The notes under the pieces were generated by a model. The model was not told the DNA's origin and made no database searches. It saw only the letters and a list, made by a program, of their open reading frames with translations. A stretch of DNA of 64,000 nucleotides from Nodosilinea nodulosa PCC 7104 (GTDB lineage Bacteria; Cyanobacteriota; Cyanobacteriia; Phormidesmidales; Phormidesmidaceae), in assembly GCF_000309385.1 (NCBI RefSeq), contig NZ_JH976537.1, forward strand, positions 1,259,425 to 1,323,424, in the 5' to 3' direction. Below, in pieces: positions 1 to 9,137 of this stretch; position 1 is the first letter of the stretch, and each line of letters begins with the position of its first letter. The position numbers were made by a program, and so were the translations under genes.

Positions 1-129
1 GGGGGTAGGGGATAGGGGAGGGGGCGTGGGGGCGTAGGGCGTTGGGGGGGAGTTGAGGATAGGGAGGTGGGGGGGTGGAGCAGCGGGTAGGGTGCACTCG
101 CGAAGCAGTGCACCGCCTGGGGTTTTTGC
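1..129. repeat. G-rich low-complexity intergenic repeat
   Basis: Irregular runs of GGGGGCGTAGGG / GGGGATAGGGGA units downstream of the hydrolase gene. No gene is visible. It resembles the other G-rich short-unit repeats between genes in this window (about 3.4, 10.8 and 52.4 kb), so it is probably slippage-prone spacer. Confidence 0.5.
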
Positions 130-810
130 CTACCCCAACGCTTCGATTAGGGCTTCGGAGTGGGCCACTGCGCCAAAGACACCGCCCTGCATTTTGACCA
201 TCTTCAGCGCGGCCAGATGGTTGCCGTAGTCGGTGGCGCCGGTGCAGTCGGACAGCAGCAGGCATTCGTAGCCGCGATCGTTGGCGTCGCGCATGGTGGT
301 GTGCACGCACACGTCGGTGGTAATGCCTGCGAGAATGATATTCTGAATGCCTTTGCGGTGCAGCACCAGGTCCAGGTCGGTGGCGTAGAAGGAGCCTTTG
401 CCGGGCTTGTCGATCACGACTTCGCCGGGTAGCGGTTGCAGTTCAGGGATTAGCTCCCAGCCGGGTTCGCCCCGCACCAGAATGCGCCCGCAGGGGCCGG
501 GGTCGCCGATGCCCGCGCCGATCTGGCGCGATCGCCACTGTTTGTTTTCCGGCAGGTCGGCCAGGTCGGGGCGATGGCCCTCGCGGGTGTGGATGATGGT
601 GAAGTGGCGATCGCGCAGCACCCCCAGCAGCTTGGCAATCGGCTCAATCGGGGCGCGGGTGAGGGACAGGTCGTAGCCCATCTTGTCGACATAGCCGCCG
701 ATGCCGCAAAAATCGGTCTGCATGTCGATCACAATCAGCGCCGTATTCTCGGGCCGCAAATCCCCGTTGTAGGGATACGGATAGGGCTCGGCTTCAACAA
801 AAACTCCCAT
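130..810 (-). CDS. Isochorismatase-family cysteine hydrolase, biuret-hydrolase-like
   Basis: 226 aa, the usual length for this family. The expected Asp-Lys-Cys triad is visible: D29 in VIDMQTDF, K135 in IDKPGKGSF and C168 in [11 protein letters not shown], with the cis-peptide-type GITTD motif before the nucleophile. Overall it looks most like the biuret/ureidoacrylate amidohydrolase branch, which hydrolyses an amide of a small N-rich compound in the cytoplasm; the substrate is inferred. It is the last visible gene behind a BMP-type ABC importer on the same strand, which suggests that the transported compound is its substrate or precursor. GGAG lies 7 nt before the ATG. Isochorismatase or nicotinamidase activity cannot be excluded. 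Confidence 0.85.
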   Translation of the reverse strand: MGVFVEAEPYPYPYNGDLRPENTALIVIDMQTDFCGIGGYVDKMGYDLSLTRAPIEPIAKLLGVLRDRHFTIIHTREGHRPDLADLPENKQWRSRQIGAGIGDPGPCGRILVRGEPGWELIPELQPLPGEVVIDKPGKGSFYATDLDLVLHRKGIQNIILAGITTDVCVHTTMRDANDRGYECLLLSDCTGATDYGNHLAALKMVKMQGGVFGAVAHSEALIEALG

Positions 811-964
811 GGGTTCTCTCCATTGTGATGGCTAACGAGGTGCCGTAGATACTGTTCTGCGTCATGGCTGCGTCATGGCAGGGGTAAAACGGGGTCGACT
901 GGGATCGACTGGGATCGCGATCGCCTGAGCTATCTAGCTTGCGCTAAACGTCCGGCTCAAACTG

Positions 965-1894
965 TTACTCCTGAGCCTGACCCAGCGCCCCTGGCGCGCC
1001 GGTCAGCGTCCGCTTCGGCGAGCAGGTGACGATCATAATAATCAGCGTCAAAATATACGGCGACGCGTTGAACAGGTAGTAATAAGAGTCAATACCCACC
1101 GATTGCAGCGCCGGGCCGATCGCCTGGGCGCCGCCAAACAGCAGCGAGGCATAGAGACACTGCACCGGGTTCCAGCGGGCAAAAATCACCAGGGCCACGG
1201 CCATTAAGCCCTGGCCGCTGGAGATCCGCTCGGACCAGCTGCCGGGGTAAAACAGGGACAGCGACGCCCCGCCAATGCCCGCCAAAAAGCTGCCCGCCAC
1301 AATGCTGGCCATCCGCACTTTAAAGATTGAAATGCCCATGGCCCGAGCGGCATCGGGGCTGTCGCCCACGGCGCGCACCAGCAAACCCCAGCGGCTGGAG
1401 CGAAAGAACCACTGCATCAGGGGCGCGATCGCCACCCCCGCCAAAAACAGCGGGCTAATTTGCAGCGCCGACTGCACCTGGGGCATCTGGCTCCAGGCCC
1501 CCAGCGAAATCACCGGCAGCTGCGGGGCCGAGGGCTGAATAAACGGCTTGCCCAAAAAGAAAGCCAGGCCGCTGCCGAAAATGATCATGGCAATGCCCAC
1601 CGCCACATCGTTGACGCGGGGCTGCTGCGAGAGCCAGCCGTGGATGCAGCCCAAAAACATGCCCGCCACCCCCGCCACGATTACCCCCAGCCAGGGCGAC
1701 CCGGTCAGGTACGACACGGCGTAGGCGCTCATCGCCCCCATCAGCAGCGTGCCCTCCAGGCCCAGGTTGATCTTGCCGCTCTTTTCGGTCAGGCACTCCC
1801 CCAGACTGACAAACAGAAACGGGGCGCTTCCCCGCAGGGTTCCAGCAATAATGGCGAGGGGAATGCCCCACCACCCTAAGGCTTCACTGGCCAT
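965..1894 (-). CDS. ABC transporter permease, BPD_transp_2 (RbsC/YufQ-like)
   Basis: A hydrophobic protein of 309 aa from the chosen start, with about 8-9 membrane segments and the conserved early stretch SLGECLTEKSGKINLGLEGTLL, typical of the second permease of BMP-dependent (nucleoside/purine-type) importers. Start chosen at M12 of the longer reading frame because GGAGAG sits just before that ATG; an upstream in-frame ATG at 1927 has no such site. It pairs with the permease at 2195-3286 to form the membrane channel, and a MITE-like element lies between the two genes. An ATPase partner is not in the window. Confidence 0.88.
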   Translation of the reverse strand: MASEALGWWGIPLAIIAGTLRGSAPFLFVSLGECLTEKSGKINLGLEGTLLMGAMSAYAVSYLTGSPWLGVIVAGVAGMFLGCIHGWLSQQPRVNDVAVGIAMIIFGSGLAFFLGKPFIQPSAPQLPVISLGAWSQMPQVQSALQISPLFLAGVAIAPLMQWFFRSSRWGLLVRAVGDSPDAARAMGISIFKVRMASIVAGSFLAGIGGASLSLFYPGSWSERISSGQGLMAVALVIFARWNPVQCLYASLLFGGAQAIGPALQSVGIDSYYYLFNASPYILTLIIMIVTCSPKRTLTGAPGALGQAQE

Positions 1895-1966
1895 GGTTCT
1901 TACTCTCCGTAGGTTTATGGATTGCACTAAGCTCGGAATTGGTTAAGGTTTATCCCCTCATGGGAG

Positions 1967-2178
1967 GGCTACCGCTTACACACAAATACATCTCATCTGT
2001 ATTGCCCGAGATCGATCCCCCCAACCCCCCTTAAAAAAGGGGGGCAATGGCTACCTCTTTGGAGGAAATCTGCCCCCTTTTCCTAAGGGGGACTTTATTG
2101 AGAAGTTTGGAAAGGACGCATCTGGGGGAATCGTGATGGGGATTTAGCCAAGAACGGAGATGTGTATAAGCGGTAGCC
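1967..2178. mobile_element. MITE-like element with terminal inverted repeats
   Basis: About 212 bp bounded by GGCTACCGCTTACACACA at the left and TGTGTATAAGCGGTAGCC at the right, which are near-perfect inverted repeats. The interior has further palindromes (CCCCCCTTAAAAAAGGGGGG, and CCCCCTTTTCCTAAGGGGG). It has no coding capacity and lies between two permease genes of one operon. I call it a non-autonomous element by structure; no clear target duplication is seen. Confidence 0.65.
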
Positions 2179-2194
2179 TGGAGGAGTGGATCTT

Positions 2195-3286
2195 CTAAAC
2201 CGCCGTCGCCGTCGCCACAGGAGGCCGGGGCCGAGCCGGGCGCGGTTTGAAGATCGGCAGCTTGCCGTAGAGCGAATCGCTGTAGAGCACCGACAGAAAG
2301 ACAATGCCCTGGAATACCATCACCGTGGCGTCGGGCAGGCCGTGGCTGCGCTGCAAAATGCCGCCGCTGGCGAGAATGCCCCCCAGCAGCAGCGCCACCA
2401 GGCTGGCCGCCAGCGGGTTGTGGCGGGCAATAAACGCCACCAGCACGCCGCCGTAGCCGTAGTTGGCGTTGAGCGATTCGTTGGCCCGACCGTGGACGGC
2501 AGCCACTTCGACCATGCCCGCCAGGCCCGCGCAGGCCCCGCCCAAAAAGCAGATCGCCAGGGTGAGCTTGCCCACGGGCAGCCCCGCCACCCGCGCCGCC
2601 CGCACGTTGCCCCCGGCGGTGCGGGCGGCAAAACCAAAGGTGGTGCGCTGAATCAAAAAGTAGGCCAGGCCGCAGGCAATCAGCCCCAGCACCAGGCCGT
2701 AGTGCACCCGGCTGCCGGGCAGCGTGCCCAGCATATCTATTTCGGGAATGGGGTAGCTGGAGGGCTTGTTGAGGGAGCTGGGGTCCTTCATGGGGCCGTT
2801 GACCATGTGGTTGAGAAACGCGATCGCGATGTAGTTCATCAGCAGACTGCTAATGGTTTCATTCACCGCGCGGTAGTGGCGCAGGGCACCGACAATGGCA
2901 ATCCAGATGCCGCCCGCCGCCATCCCCGCCAGGGCCATGCCCAGCTGCACCCCCAGCACAGGAGCGCCCGCCCCCGACAGGGTGAGGCCGCCCGCCACCG
3001 CCGCCAGGCCGCCCATCACCAGCGCCCCCTCATTGCCAATAATCACCAGCCCCAGCCGCGCGGGCAGGGCCGTACAGAGCGCGCTCAGCATCAGCGGCGA
3101 CGCCTGAATCAGCGTATTTTGAAACGAACTCCAGCTGCCAAAGGCGGCCCGATAGATCGAGTAATAGACCCCAAAGGGGTTGGCCCCCGCCAGGGCGCAA
3201 AACAGGCCAAATAATGCCAGGGCCGCCACCAAGGCCCCGATGGGAATGCAGATTTTCTCCAGGGAACTCCGCCAGCGATCGGTCAT
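2195..3286 (-). CDS. ABC transporter permease, BPD_transp_2 (YufP-like)
   Basis: 363 aa integral membrane protein with 8-10 hydrophobic segments and the conserved region LPARLGLVIIGNEGALVMGG, the first-permease counterpart of the 965-1894 protein. This family forms the channel of importers fed by BMP-type lipoproteins (nucleosides, purines and related N-heterocycles). A good Shine-Dalgarno AAGGAGCAG lies a few bases before the ATG. It follows the lipoprotein gene with a spacer of about 190 bp. The C-terminus (FKPRPARPRPPVATATAV) is proline/alanine rich and likely cytoplasmic. Confidence 0.88.
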   Translation of the reverse strand: MTDRWRSSLEKICIPIGALVAALALFGLFCALAGANPFGVYYSIYRAAFGSWSSFQNTLIQASPLMLSALCTALPARLGLVIIGNEGALVMGGLAAVAGGLTLSGAGAPVLGVQLGMALAGMAAGGIWIAIVGALRHYRAVNETISSLLMNYIAIAFLNHMVNGPMKDPSSLNKPSSYPIPEIDMLGTLPGSRVHYGLVLGLIACGLAYFLIQRTTFGFAARTAGGNVRAARVAGLPVGKLTLAICFLGGACAGLAGMVEVAAVHGRANESLNANYGYGGVLVAFIARHNPLAASLVALLLGGILASGGILQRSHGLPDATVMVFQGIVFLSVLYSDSLYGKLPIFKPRPARPRPPVATATAV

Positions 3287-3474
3287 GGTTCTGCTCCTTT
3301 TTTCACAAGATTTTTAATGACGTGGATGGGTTGAAGAGAACGGGGGCCTGATTCGGAGGTCATGGATAGATGTGGGCGACAACAACCATCAATTAGCCAG
3401 TTGGTCAAAGGTCATCGGGCAATGCCCTACCCCCTCACGCCCCCACGCCCCCACGCCCCCACTCCTCCACTCCC

Positions 3475-4635
3475 TCACCCCACACTCCCCTGCACTCCCT
3501 CCGCCAGCCAGTTCATCTGCTCCAGCTCCACCGCCGTCTGCCCCAGCTCCTTGCCGCCAGCGATCACAGTCTTGCCGATGTTGTCCTTAATTTCGCCCTT
3601 GTAAATCACCAGCTCCCCCGAGGCCAGCTGGGTTTTAGCGGCATCGGCGGCCTGCTGGGCCTCGGCGGTTACCGCCGGGCCGTAGGGCGACAGCTTCAAA
3701 AAGCCTTCCTTAAAGCCGCCCCGCACCAGGTGGGGAATGCCGCCGTTCATCAGGGTTTTGCCCGCCTGCATCTGGGCAATGTAGTTTTTGTACACATTCG
3801 ACCAGTCCCACTCGGCCCCGGTGAGGTAGCCCTTGGGAGCCAGTTCAGCCTGGTTGGCGTGGTAGCCCGAGGAAAAAATGCCCCGCCGCTCGGCGGTTTC
3901 AATCACCACCTTGGGACTGTCGACGTGGCAGGTGAGCACGTCGATGCCCTGGTCGGCCATGCTGTTGGCGGCCTCGGCCTCGCGCACTGGGTCGGCCCAG
4001 TCGCCGGTAAAAATCACCTGGGTGGTAATGGTTGGGTCCACCGTTCTGGCCCCCAGGGTAAAGCTGTTGACGTTGCGCAGCACCTGGGGAATCGGCTTGG
4101 CGGCAATGAAGCCCAGCCGCTTGCTGCTGGAGGCGTGGGCCGCCACAATACCGGCGACGTACTGGGCTTCGTCGATATAGCCAAAGTAGCTGCCCACGTT
4201 TTCGGGGTGCACACCCTCCTGGTACAGGCCACCGCAGTGGAAAAACTGCACCTCGGGGAATTCTTTGGCCATGGCCAGCACGTGGGGGTCGAAGTAGCCA
4301 AAGGAGGTGGCAAAGATGGCCGAGGCTCCATCGATGTCAATCATGCTGCGCATGGTTTCCTGGACCGCATTGGTCTCAGGCACGCTGGCTTCTTCGACGG
4401 TCTTGAGACCCTCAATACCGTCGAGGCTGGCACGGCCTTCGGCGTGGGCCTGGTTGTAGCCGTAGTCATCCTTAGGGCCAACGTAGATAAACCCCGCCAC
4501 TAAAGGACTGCCGCCACCCGAGGCGCTGGGTGAGCCACTGCAGGCACCTAGCTTGAGCGATAGACCAAAGGCACCAGTGGCCAGCAATCCCCGGATTGCC
4601 TGGCGACGGGTCACCTGAAACGTAGGGTTTCGCAT
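3475..4635 (-). CDS. BMP-family ABC substrate-binding lipoprotein with Tat-type signal
   Basis: 386 aa from the chosen ATG, which has AAGGAGAA in front; a longer frame to 4749 is unlikely. The N-terminus MRNPTFQVTRRQAIRG carries a twin-arginine motif, followed by a hydrophobic stretch and the lipobox LGAC, so it is an exported, lipid-anchored binding protein. The mature part (GFIYVGPKDDYGYNQAHAEG...) is a Bmp/PnrA-like periplasmic fold, known for purine nucleosides in bacteria. It heads the operon with two permeases and a biuret-hydrolase-like enzyme, so the ligand may be a ureide, barbiturate, cyanurate or nucleobase rather than a nucleoside (inference). Confidence 0.9.
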   Translation of the reverse strand: MRNPTFQVTRRQAIRGLLATGAFGLSLKLGACSGSPSASGGGSPLVAGFIYVGPKDDYGYNQAHAEGRASLDGIEGLKTVEEASVPETNAVQETMRSMIDIDGASAIFATSFGYFDPHVLAMAKEFPEVQFFHCGGLYQEGVHPENVGSYFGYIDEAQYVAGIVAAHASSSKRLGFIAAKPIPQVLRNVNSFTLGARTVDPTITTQVIFTGDWADPVREAEAANSMADQGIDVLTCHVDSPKVVIETAERRGIFSSGYHANQAELAPKGYLTGAEWDWSNVYKNYIAQMQAGKTLMNGGIPHLVRGGFKEGFLKLSPYGPAVTAEAQQAADAAKTQLASGELVIYKGEIKDNIGKTVIAGGKELGQTAVELEQMNWLAEGVQGSVG

Positions 4636-4999
4636 GGGGATTCTCCTTAAGAGTAGGGGGGTTATTTCAGGACAAAAAACAGGGCCAAAGACCGAAATTG
4701 GGGCGGCTGAGGATCGCCGGTATGGCCTATTGGGGGGCGATCGCGGCACGCTGCTAAAGAATTAGTCAGACTCTACCAACGGGGGCAGGGAAGCGAGGTT
4801 CGGGGAAAGTGCGCCAGAGGTACGATCCTGCGCAGGGCAGGATCGCAGGGCGGGCCAAACTGTTGCGTAACGCACAAAATTGCCGGTGGGGCTTGACTAC
4901 GATCGCAGCTATCAGACTCCCCCTAGGCCTTGCACTGCTTTAGTTTCAGAAAAGCAAGTAGTGTTGGATACACCCCTACGACCGACCTATGACCGACCT

Positions 5000-7900
5000 A
5001 TGACCGACGACGACGCCTTAGCCCTGGTAGAGCGGGTGCTGGCCGATCGCGGAGTTGGCCCCCTGAGCCAGCTTCAGGCCACGCTATTGCAGCAGTCGTG
5101 GTGCGATCGCACCTACCAAGACATGGCCCTGGCCCTGGGCTATGAGGTCGGCTATGTCAAGCAAATTGGGTCTGACCTGTGGCAGTGCCTGTCCGAAAAT
5201 TTGGGCAAAAAGGTGACTAAGCGCAATCTGCGCGGCGTGCTGGCCCAGCAGCTCAAGGCGCGATCGGCAGCCGGGGGCGAACCTGACGGCGGCATTCCAG
5301 CCCAGTTTTGCCGCCGCCACGACTGGGGCGACGCCTCCGATGCCGCCACCTTTTACGGCCGCACCGACGAACTGGCCCAGCTGCACCACTGGGTACTGGT
5401 CGATCGCTGTCGGCTGGTGGGGCTGTTTGGCATGGGGGGCATGGGCAAAACCACCCTGGCGGTGAAGCTGGCCCAGCAGGTGCAGGACCGCTTTGAGGTG
5501 GTGATCTGGCGATCGCTGCGCCACGCGCCCCCGGTCAACGACCTGCTGCGCGACCTGCTCGGGGTGCTGGGATTGCCCGTGGCCGAAACCCCTAATTCAA
5601 CCTTTGACCCGCTGCTGCGATCGCTGCTGGCCTGCCTGCGCCAGCACCGCTGCCTGCTCGTGCTCGACAATGGGGAAACTCTTCTGCAGCCGGGCGATCG
5701 CACCGGCACCTACCAACCCGGCTACGAAACCTACGGCCCGCTCTTCCACAGTCTGGGCGCGGTCGCCCACCAGAGCACCGTCGTGCTCACCAGCCGCGAA
5801 AAAATTGGCGAAATCGCCCATCAAGAGGGCATTACGTTGCCCGTTCGCTCGCTGCGCCTCAAGGGGCTGCCGCCCCAGGTGGGGCAGTCTCTCTTTCAGG
5901 CCAGGGGCCAGTTTACCGGCACCCCCAGCCACTGGCAGACCCTAGTTAACCACTACGCGGGCAACCCCCTGGCCCTCAAGATGGTGGCCGCCGTGGTGCA
6001 GGACTTTTTTGACGGGCAGCTGGAGCCATTTGTGCAGATTTTGACCGAGGGAGATTCGGTCTTTGGCGACATTCGCGACCTGCTTGCTCACCAGATCGAT
6101 CGGCTCTCGCCCCTGGAGCAGCAGGTGATGGCCTGGCTGGCCATTCACCGCGAATCGGTGACCCTGGTGCAGATCCGATCTCACCTGGTCATTCCTCTGG
6201 CCCTGGGCGATTTGATCGAAGCCCTCACCAGCCTGGAGCGGCGATCGCTAATCGAGCGCGACACCCCCAGGGCCAGCACCAGCCAGCGCAGCACGGGCTT
6301 TACCCTCCAGCCCGTAGTGATGGAATACATGACCGACTGGCTGATTGAGCAGATCAGCCAGGCTCTTCAGGCTCCCCCCTCCACCACCCCCAGCCTGCTG
6401 CACACCCACGCCCTAATTTTGGCCCAGACCAAAGACTACATTCGCCACAGCCAAACCCGGCTGATTCTTCAGCCCGTGCTAGAGCGCCTGCAGCAGCGGC
6501 TGCGCCCCCCTGAGCTAGAAGACCACCTGCGCCACCACCTCGCCGCCTGGCGTGGACAAAACCTACCCAGCTACGCCAGCGGCAGCGTTTTAAACCTGCT
6601 CCAGCAGGCCAACGTCTCGCTCCACGGCTGGGACTTTTCCCGCCAGACCATCTGGCAGGCCCATCTCCAGGACAGCACCCTGCACCACACCAGCTTTGTC
6701 CAGGCCGATCTGTCGCGATCGGTACTCAAAGACACCTTCAGCCAGGTGCTCTCCATCGCCTTTAGCCCCGATGGCCAGCTGCTGGCCGCCAGCGATGTCA
6801 GCTACGAAATTCACCTGTGGCGGGTGGCCGATGCCCAGCCCGTGCTCACCCTAAAGGCCCAGGACGGCTGGTGCTGGGCCGTTACCATCAGCCCCGACAA
6901 CCAAACCCTGGCCAGCAGCGCCAACGGCACCATCGACCTGTGGAATCTGCACACCGGCGAGCGCTACGGTCAGCTCAAGGGGTCGTCTAGTCGGGTGTTT
7001 TCCCTGGCTTTTAGCCCCGATGGTCGGTTTCTGGCCAGCGGCTGCGAAGACCACCGCATCCGGGTTTGGGCCGTGCGCTCCCGCACCCTGGTTCACGACC
7101 TGGCCGGGCACCGCGACGAGGTGCGCTCGGTGGCGTTTTCACCCCAGGGCTATCTGAGCGCGGGCCAGGGCGGCCAGACGGGGCATCAGCTTGCCAGCGG
7201 CAGCTACGACGGCACCCTGCGGCTGTGGGATTTGGCCAGCGGCGACAGCCTAGTAATCGCCACCCAGTCGCCAGTGTGGTCTATGGCCTTTAGTCCCGAC
7301 GGCCAGACCCTGGCCAGCGGCCACCACAACGGCACCGTTGGCCTGTGGGATGTGGGCAGCCAAACCCAGGCGCGATCGCTGGTGGGCCACACCCAGCCGG
7401 TGCGATCGGTGGCCTTCAGCCCCGACGGTCGCACCCTGGCCAGCGGCGGCGACGACCAGGCCATTCACCTGTGGGCCTGGCCAACCGGGCAGCTCGATCG
7501 GGTGCTCAAGGGTCACAGCAGCTGGATTTCCAACCTGGCCTTTAGCCCCGATGGCCAGACCCTGGCCAGCAGCAGCGAAGACCAGTCGGTGCGCCTGTGG
7601 GATAACCAGACCCACCAGGCCCTGCGGGTGCTGCGCGGCCACAACAACGGCGTGTGGTCGGTGGCCCTGCACCCCCAGGGCCACTATTTGGTCAGCGGCG
7701 GCCAAGATCGCCGGGTGCGCCTCTGGCCCTTGTCAGAGGCGGGCCAGGCCAAAACCTTCTCGGGCCACACTTTCTCGGGCCACGACGGCTGGGTCTTTGC
7801 GGTGGCCGTCAGCCCCGACGGTCGCTGGATTGCCAGCGGCGGTGAAGACCACACCGTGCGCCTGTGGGATAGTCAAACCGGCGATCGCATGGCCACCTGG

Positions 7901-8698
7901 AGCGACCACCGTCACGAGGTTTGGGCCGTCGCCTTTTGCCCCCAGAGCGACCTGCTGGCCAGCGGCAGTTTAGATGGCACCATTCGCCTGTGGAACCTGG
8001 CCACCCAGGCCAGTCAGGACGTCCTGAACGGCCACACCAGCGGCGTGTGGTCGCTGGCGGCTAGCCCCGACGGCCGCCGACTGGCCAGCGGTAGCCAAGA
8101 TCAAACCGTGCGCCTGTGGGATGTCAAAACCCAGACCTGCTTACAAACTCTGCCCTGCGAAGGCAGCTGGGTGCGCGGGCTGGCCTTTAGCCCCGACGGT
8201 CGGTTTCTCTCCAGCGGCGGGTCAAACGGCTACGTCATGCTGTGGGATTTAAAGCTGGGCCATCGCACGGTGGTGGGCACCCACACCAGCCTGGTGCTGG
8301 CCGTGGCCTTTAGCCCCGATGGCCAGTGGCTGGCCAGCTGCAGCGGCGACACCACCATCAAACTCTGGAACCTGCGCACCCGAGAGTGCCACCAAACCCT
8401 GGGTGGCCACAGCAAATGGGTGCGCTACGTCACCTTTAGCCCCGACGGCCAGCGCTTGGTGAGCTGCAGCCAGGATGAAACCATTCAGGTATGGGATAAG
8501 TTGATTACCCCCGACGGCTTCATCTATTGCCATCAGCAAACCCTGCGGGTGCCCCGCCCTTACGAAGGCATGCTCATCAGCGGTGTTACCGGCCTGACGG
8601 AGGCCCAAAAGGCAGCCCTCATCACCCTGGGGGCCGCAGAATCAGATGCACCTGTTCCTGCCATATCGGCCCTCTCAGGAGATACCCGGCCCAGGTAG
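5000..8698 (+). CDS. STAND NTPase: effector-associated N-domain, NB-ARC, pentapeptide stretch, 14 WD40 repeats
   Basis: 1232 aa from the ATG at 5000; an in-frame TTG at 4880 would add 40 poorly conserved residues, and neither start has a clear ribosome site. Order: a helical N-terminal module (about 1-85) typical of cyanobacterial NB-ARC proteins; NTPase with Walker A GMGGMGKTT (about 145), Walker B-like LLVLDNGE and sensor TSREK; winged-helix/linker; a pentapeptide-like stretch (WDFSRQTIWQAHL...ADLSRS); then WD40 repeats from about residue 580 to 1195. I count 14 FSPDG...LW units, enough for two seven-bladed propellers. Blade 9 follows a small duplication TFSGHTFSGH. Family members are signal-triggered oligomerising ATPases; the trigger and output are unknown. 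Confidence 0.92.
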   Translation: MTDDDALALVERVLADRGVGPLSQLQATLLQQSWCDRTYQDMALALGYEVGYVKQIGSDLWQCLSENLGKKVTKRNLRGVLAQQLKARSAAGGEPDGGIPAQFCRRHDWGDASDAATFYGRTDELAQLHHWVLVDRCRLVGLFGMGGMGKTTLAVKLAQQVQDRFEVVIWRSLRHAPPVNDLLRDLLGVLGLPVAETPNSTFDPLLRSLLACLRQHRCLLVLDNGETLLQPGDRTGTYQPGYETYGPLFHSLGAVAHQSTVVLTSREKIGEIAHQEGITLPVRSLRLKGLPPQVGQSLFQARGQFTGTPSHWQTLVNHYAGNPLALKMVAAVVQDFFDGQLEPFVQILTEGDSVFGDIRDLLAHQIDRLSPLEQQVMAWLAIHRESVTLVQIRSHLVIPLALGDLIEALTSLERRSLIERDTPRASTSQRSTGFTLQPVVMEYMTDWLIEQISQALQAPPSTTPSLLHTHALILAQTKDYIRHSQTRLILQPVLERLQQRLRPPELEDHLRHHLAAWRGQNLPSYASGSVLNLLQQANVSLHGWDFSRQTIWQAHLQDSTLHHTSFVQADLSRSVLKDTFSQVLSIAFSPDGQLLAASDVSYEIHLWRVADAQPVLTLKAQDGWCWAVTISPDNQTLASSANGTIDLWNLHTGERYGQLKGSSSRVFSLAFSPDGRFLASGCEDHRIRVWAVRSRTLVHDLAGHRDEVRSVAFSPQGYLSAGQGGQTGHQLASGSYDGTLRLWDLASGDSLVIATQSPVWSMAFSPDGQTLASGHHNGTVGLWDVGSQTQARSLVGHTQPVRSVAFSPDGRTLASGGDDQAIHLWAWPTGQLDRVLKGHSSWISNLAFSPDGQTLASSSEDQSVRLWDNQTHQALRVLRGHNNGVWSVALHPQGHYLVSGGQDRRVRLWPLSEAGQAKTFSGHTFSGHDGWVFAVAVSPDGRWIASGGEDHTVRLWDSQTGDRMATWSDHRHEVWAVAFCPQSDLLASGSLDGTIRLWNLATQASQDVLNGHTSGVWSLAASPDGRRLASGSQDQTVRLWDVKTQTCLQTLPCEGSWVRGLAFSPDGRFLSSGGSNGYVMLWDLKLGHRTVVGTHTSLVLAVAFSPDGQWLASCSGDTTIKLWNLRTRECHQTLGGHSKWVRYVTFSPDGQRLVSCSQDETIQVWDKLITPDGFIYCHQQTLRVPRPYEGMLISGVTGLTEAQKAALITLGAAESDAPVPAISALSGDTRPR

Positions 8699-8723
8699 TA
8701 TCGCCATAGTCCGGTGGCTCAAC

Positions 8724-8804
8724 CTATGGGTTCGCCCCAAGGCGAATTAACCCTGCAAAGTAGCCTACAATCGCTCCCCCCAACGCGATCGCCCACCGGG
8801 TCAT
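8724..8804 (-). CDS. Candidate 26-aa single-membrane-span protein
   Basis: A short minus-strand frame encoding M-T-R-W-A-I-A-L-G-G-A-I-V-G-Y-F-A-G-L-I-R followed by LGANP and TAG. It has GGAG nine bases before the ATG and one complete hydrophobic helix with Arg at both ends, as in bacterial small membrane proteins. It lies between the STAND gene and sipA and points away from sipA. I do not recognise it as a known photosystem or cytochrome subunit. It could be chance. Confidence 0.35.
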   Translation of the reverse strand: MTRWAIALGGAIVGYFAGLIRLGANP

Positions 8805-8855
8805 GGTCTACACTCCAAATAGTCCAACCAGATTTATTCAAAAGGTAGCCATGCC

Positions 8856-9137
8856 ATGGCAACTGAACTTTCGGTAGGCGATCGCGTCCGCCTCACCTCT
8901 CTGCCCCCCTACTTCAAAACCGCCGACCCCATGCCCATGCTGCGCCCTGCCGATACGCTGTCGGTGGGGGCCGAGGGCATTGTGCAAAGTCGTCGCCCCG
9001 GTGGCTACTGGGGTATCAAGTTCGCCAAAGGGGCCTTTTTAGTCGATAGCCAGTATCTAGAGCCAGCAAAAACCCCAGCAGCTGAGACTGCCGGGGCTGC
9101 CGATGAGTCCACGGGTATCAACGAAAAGAGCAGCTAG
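8856..9137 (+). CDS. sipA: SipA, NblS-interacting regulatory protein (DUF3148)
   Basis: 93 aa. The core LSVGDRVRLTSLPPYFKTADPMPMLRP...GAEGIVQSRRPGGYWGIKFAKGAFLVDSQYLE is the SH3-like beta-barrel of the cyanobacterial SipA family, which in Synechococcus binds the histidine kinase NblS and raises its autophosphorylation, tuning high-light and nutrient-stress responses. The last 25 residues are a variable tail rich in Ala/Thr/Ser. The stop codon overlaps by 4 bp the end of the convergent gene at 9134-9496. AAAGG lies before the ATG at 8856; an out-of-frame ATG is at 8851. Confidence 0.85.
   Translation: MATELSVGDRVRLTSLPPYFKTADPMPMLRPADTLSVGAEGIVQSRRPGGYWGIKFAKGAFLVDSQYLEPAKTPAAETAGAADESTGINEKSS

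Noticed and set aside
2186..3214. Plus-strand open frame of 342 codons opposite a permease gene
   Set aside because: His/Gln/Ala-rich shadow of the GC-rich permease gene; no start signal or domain.
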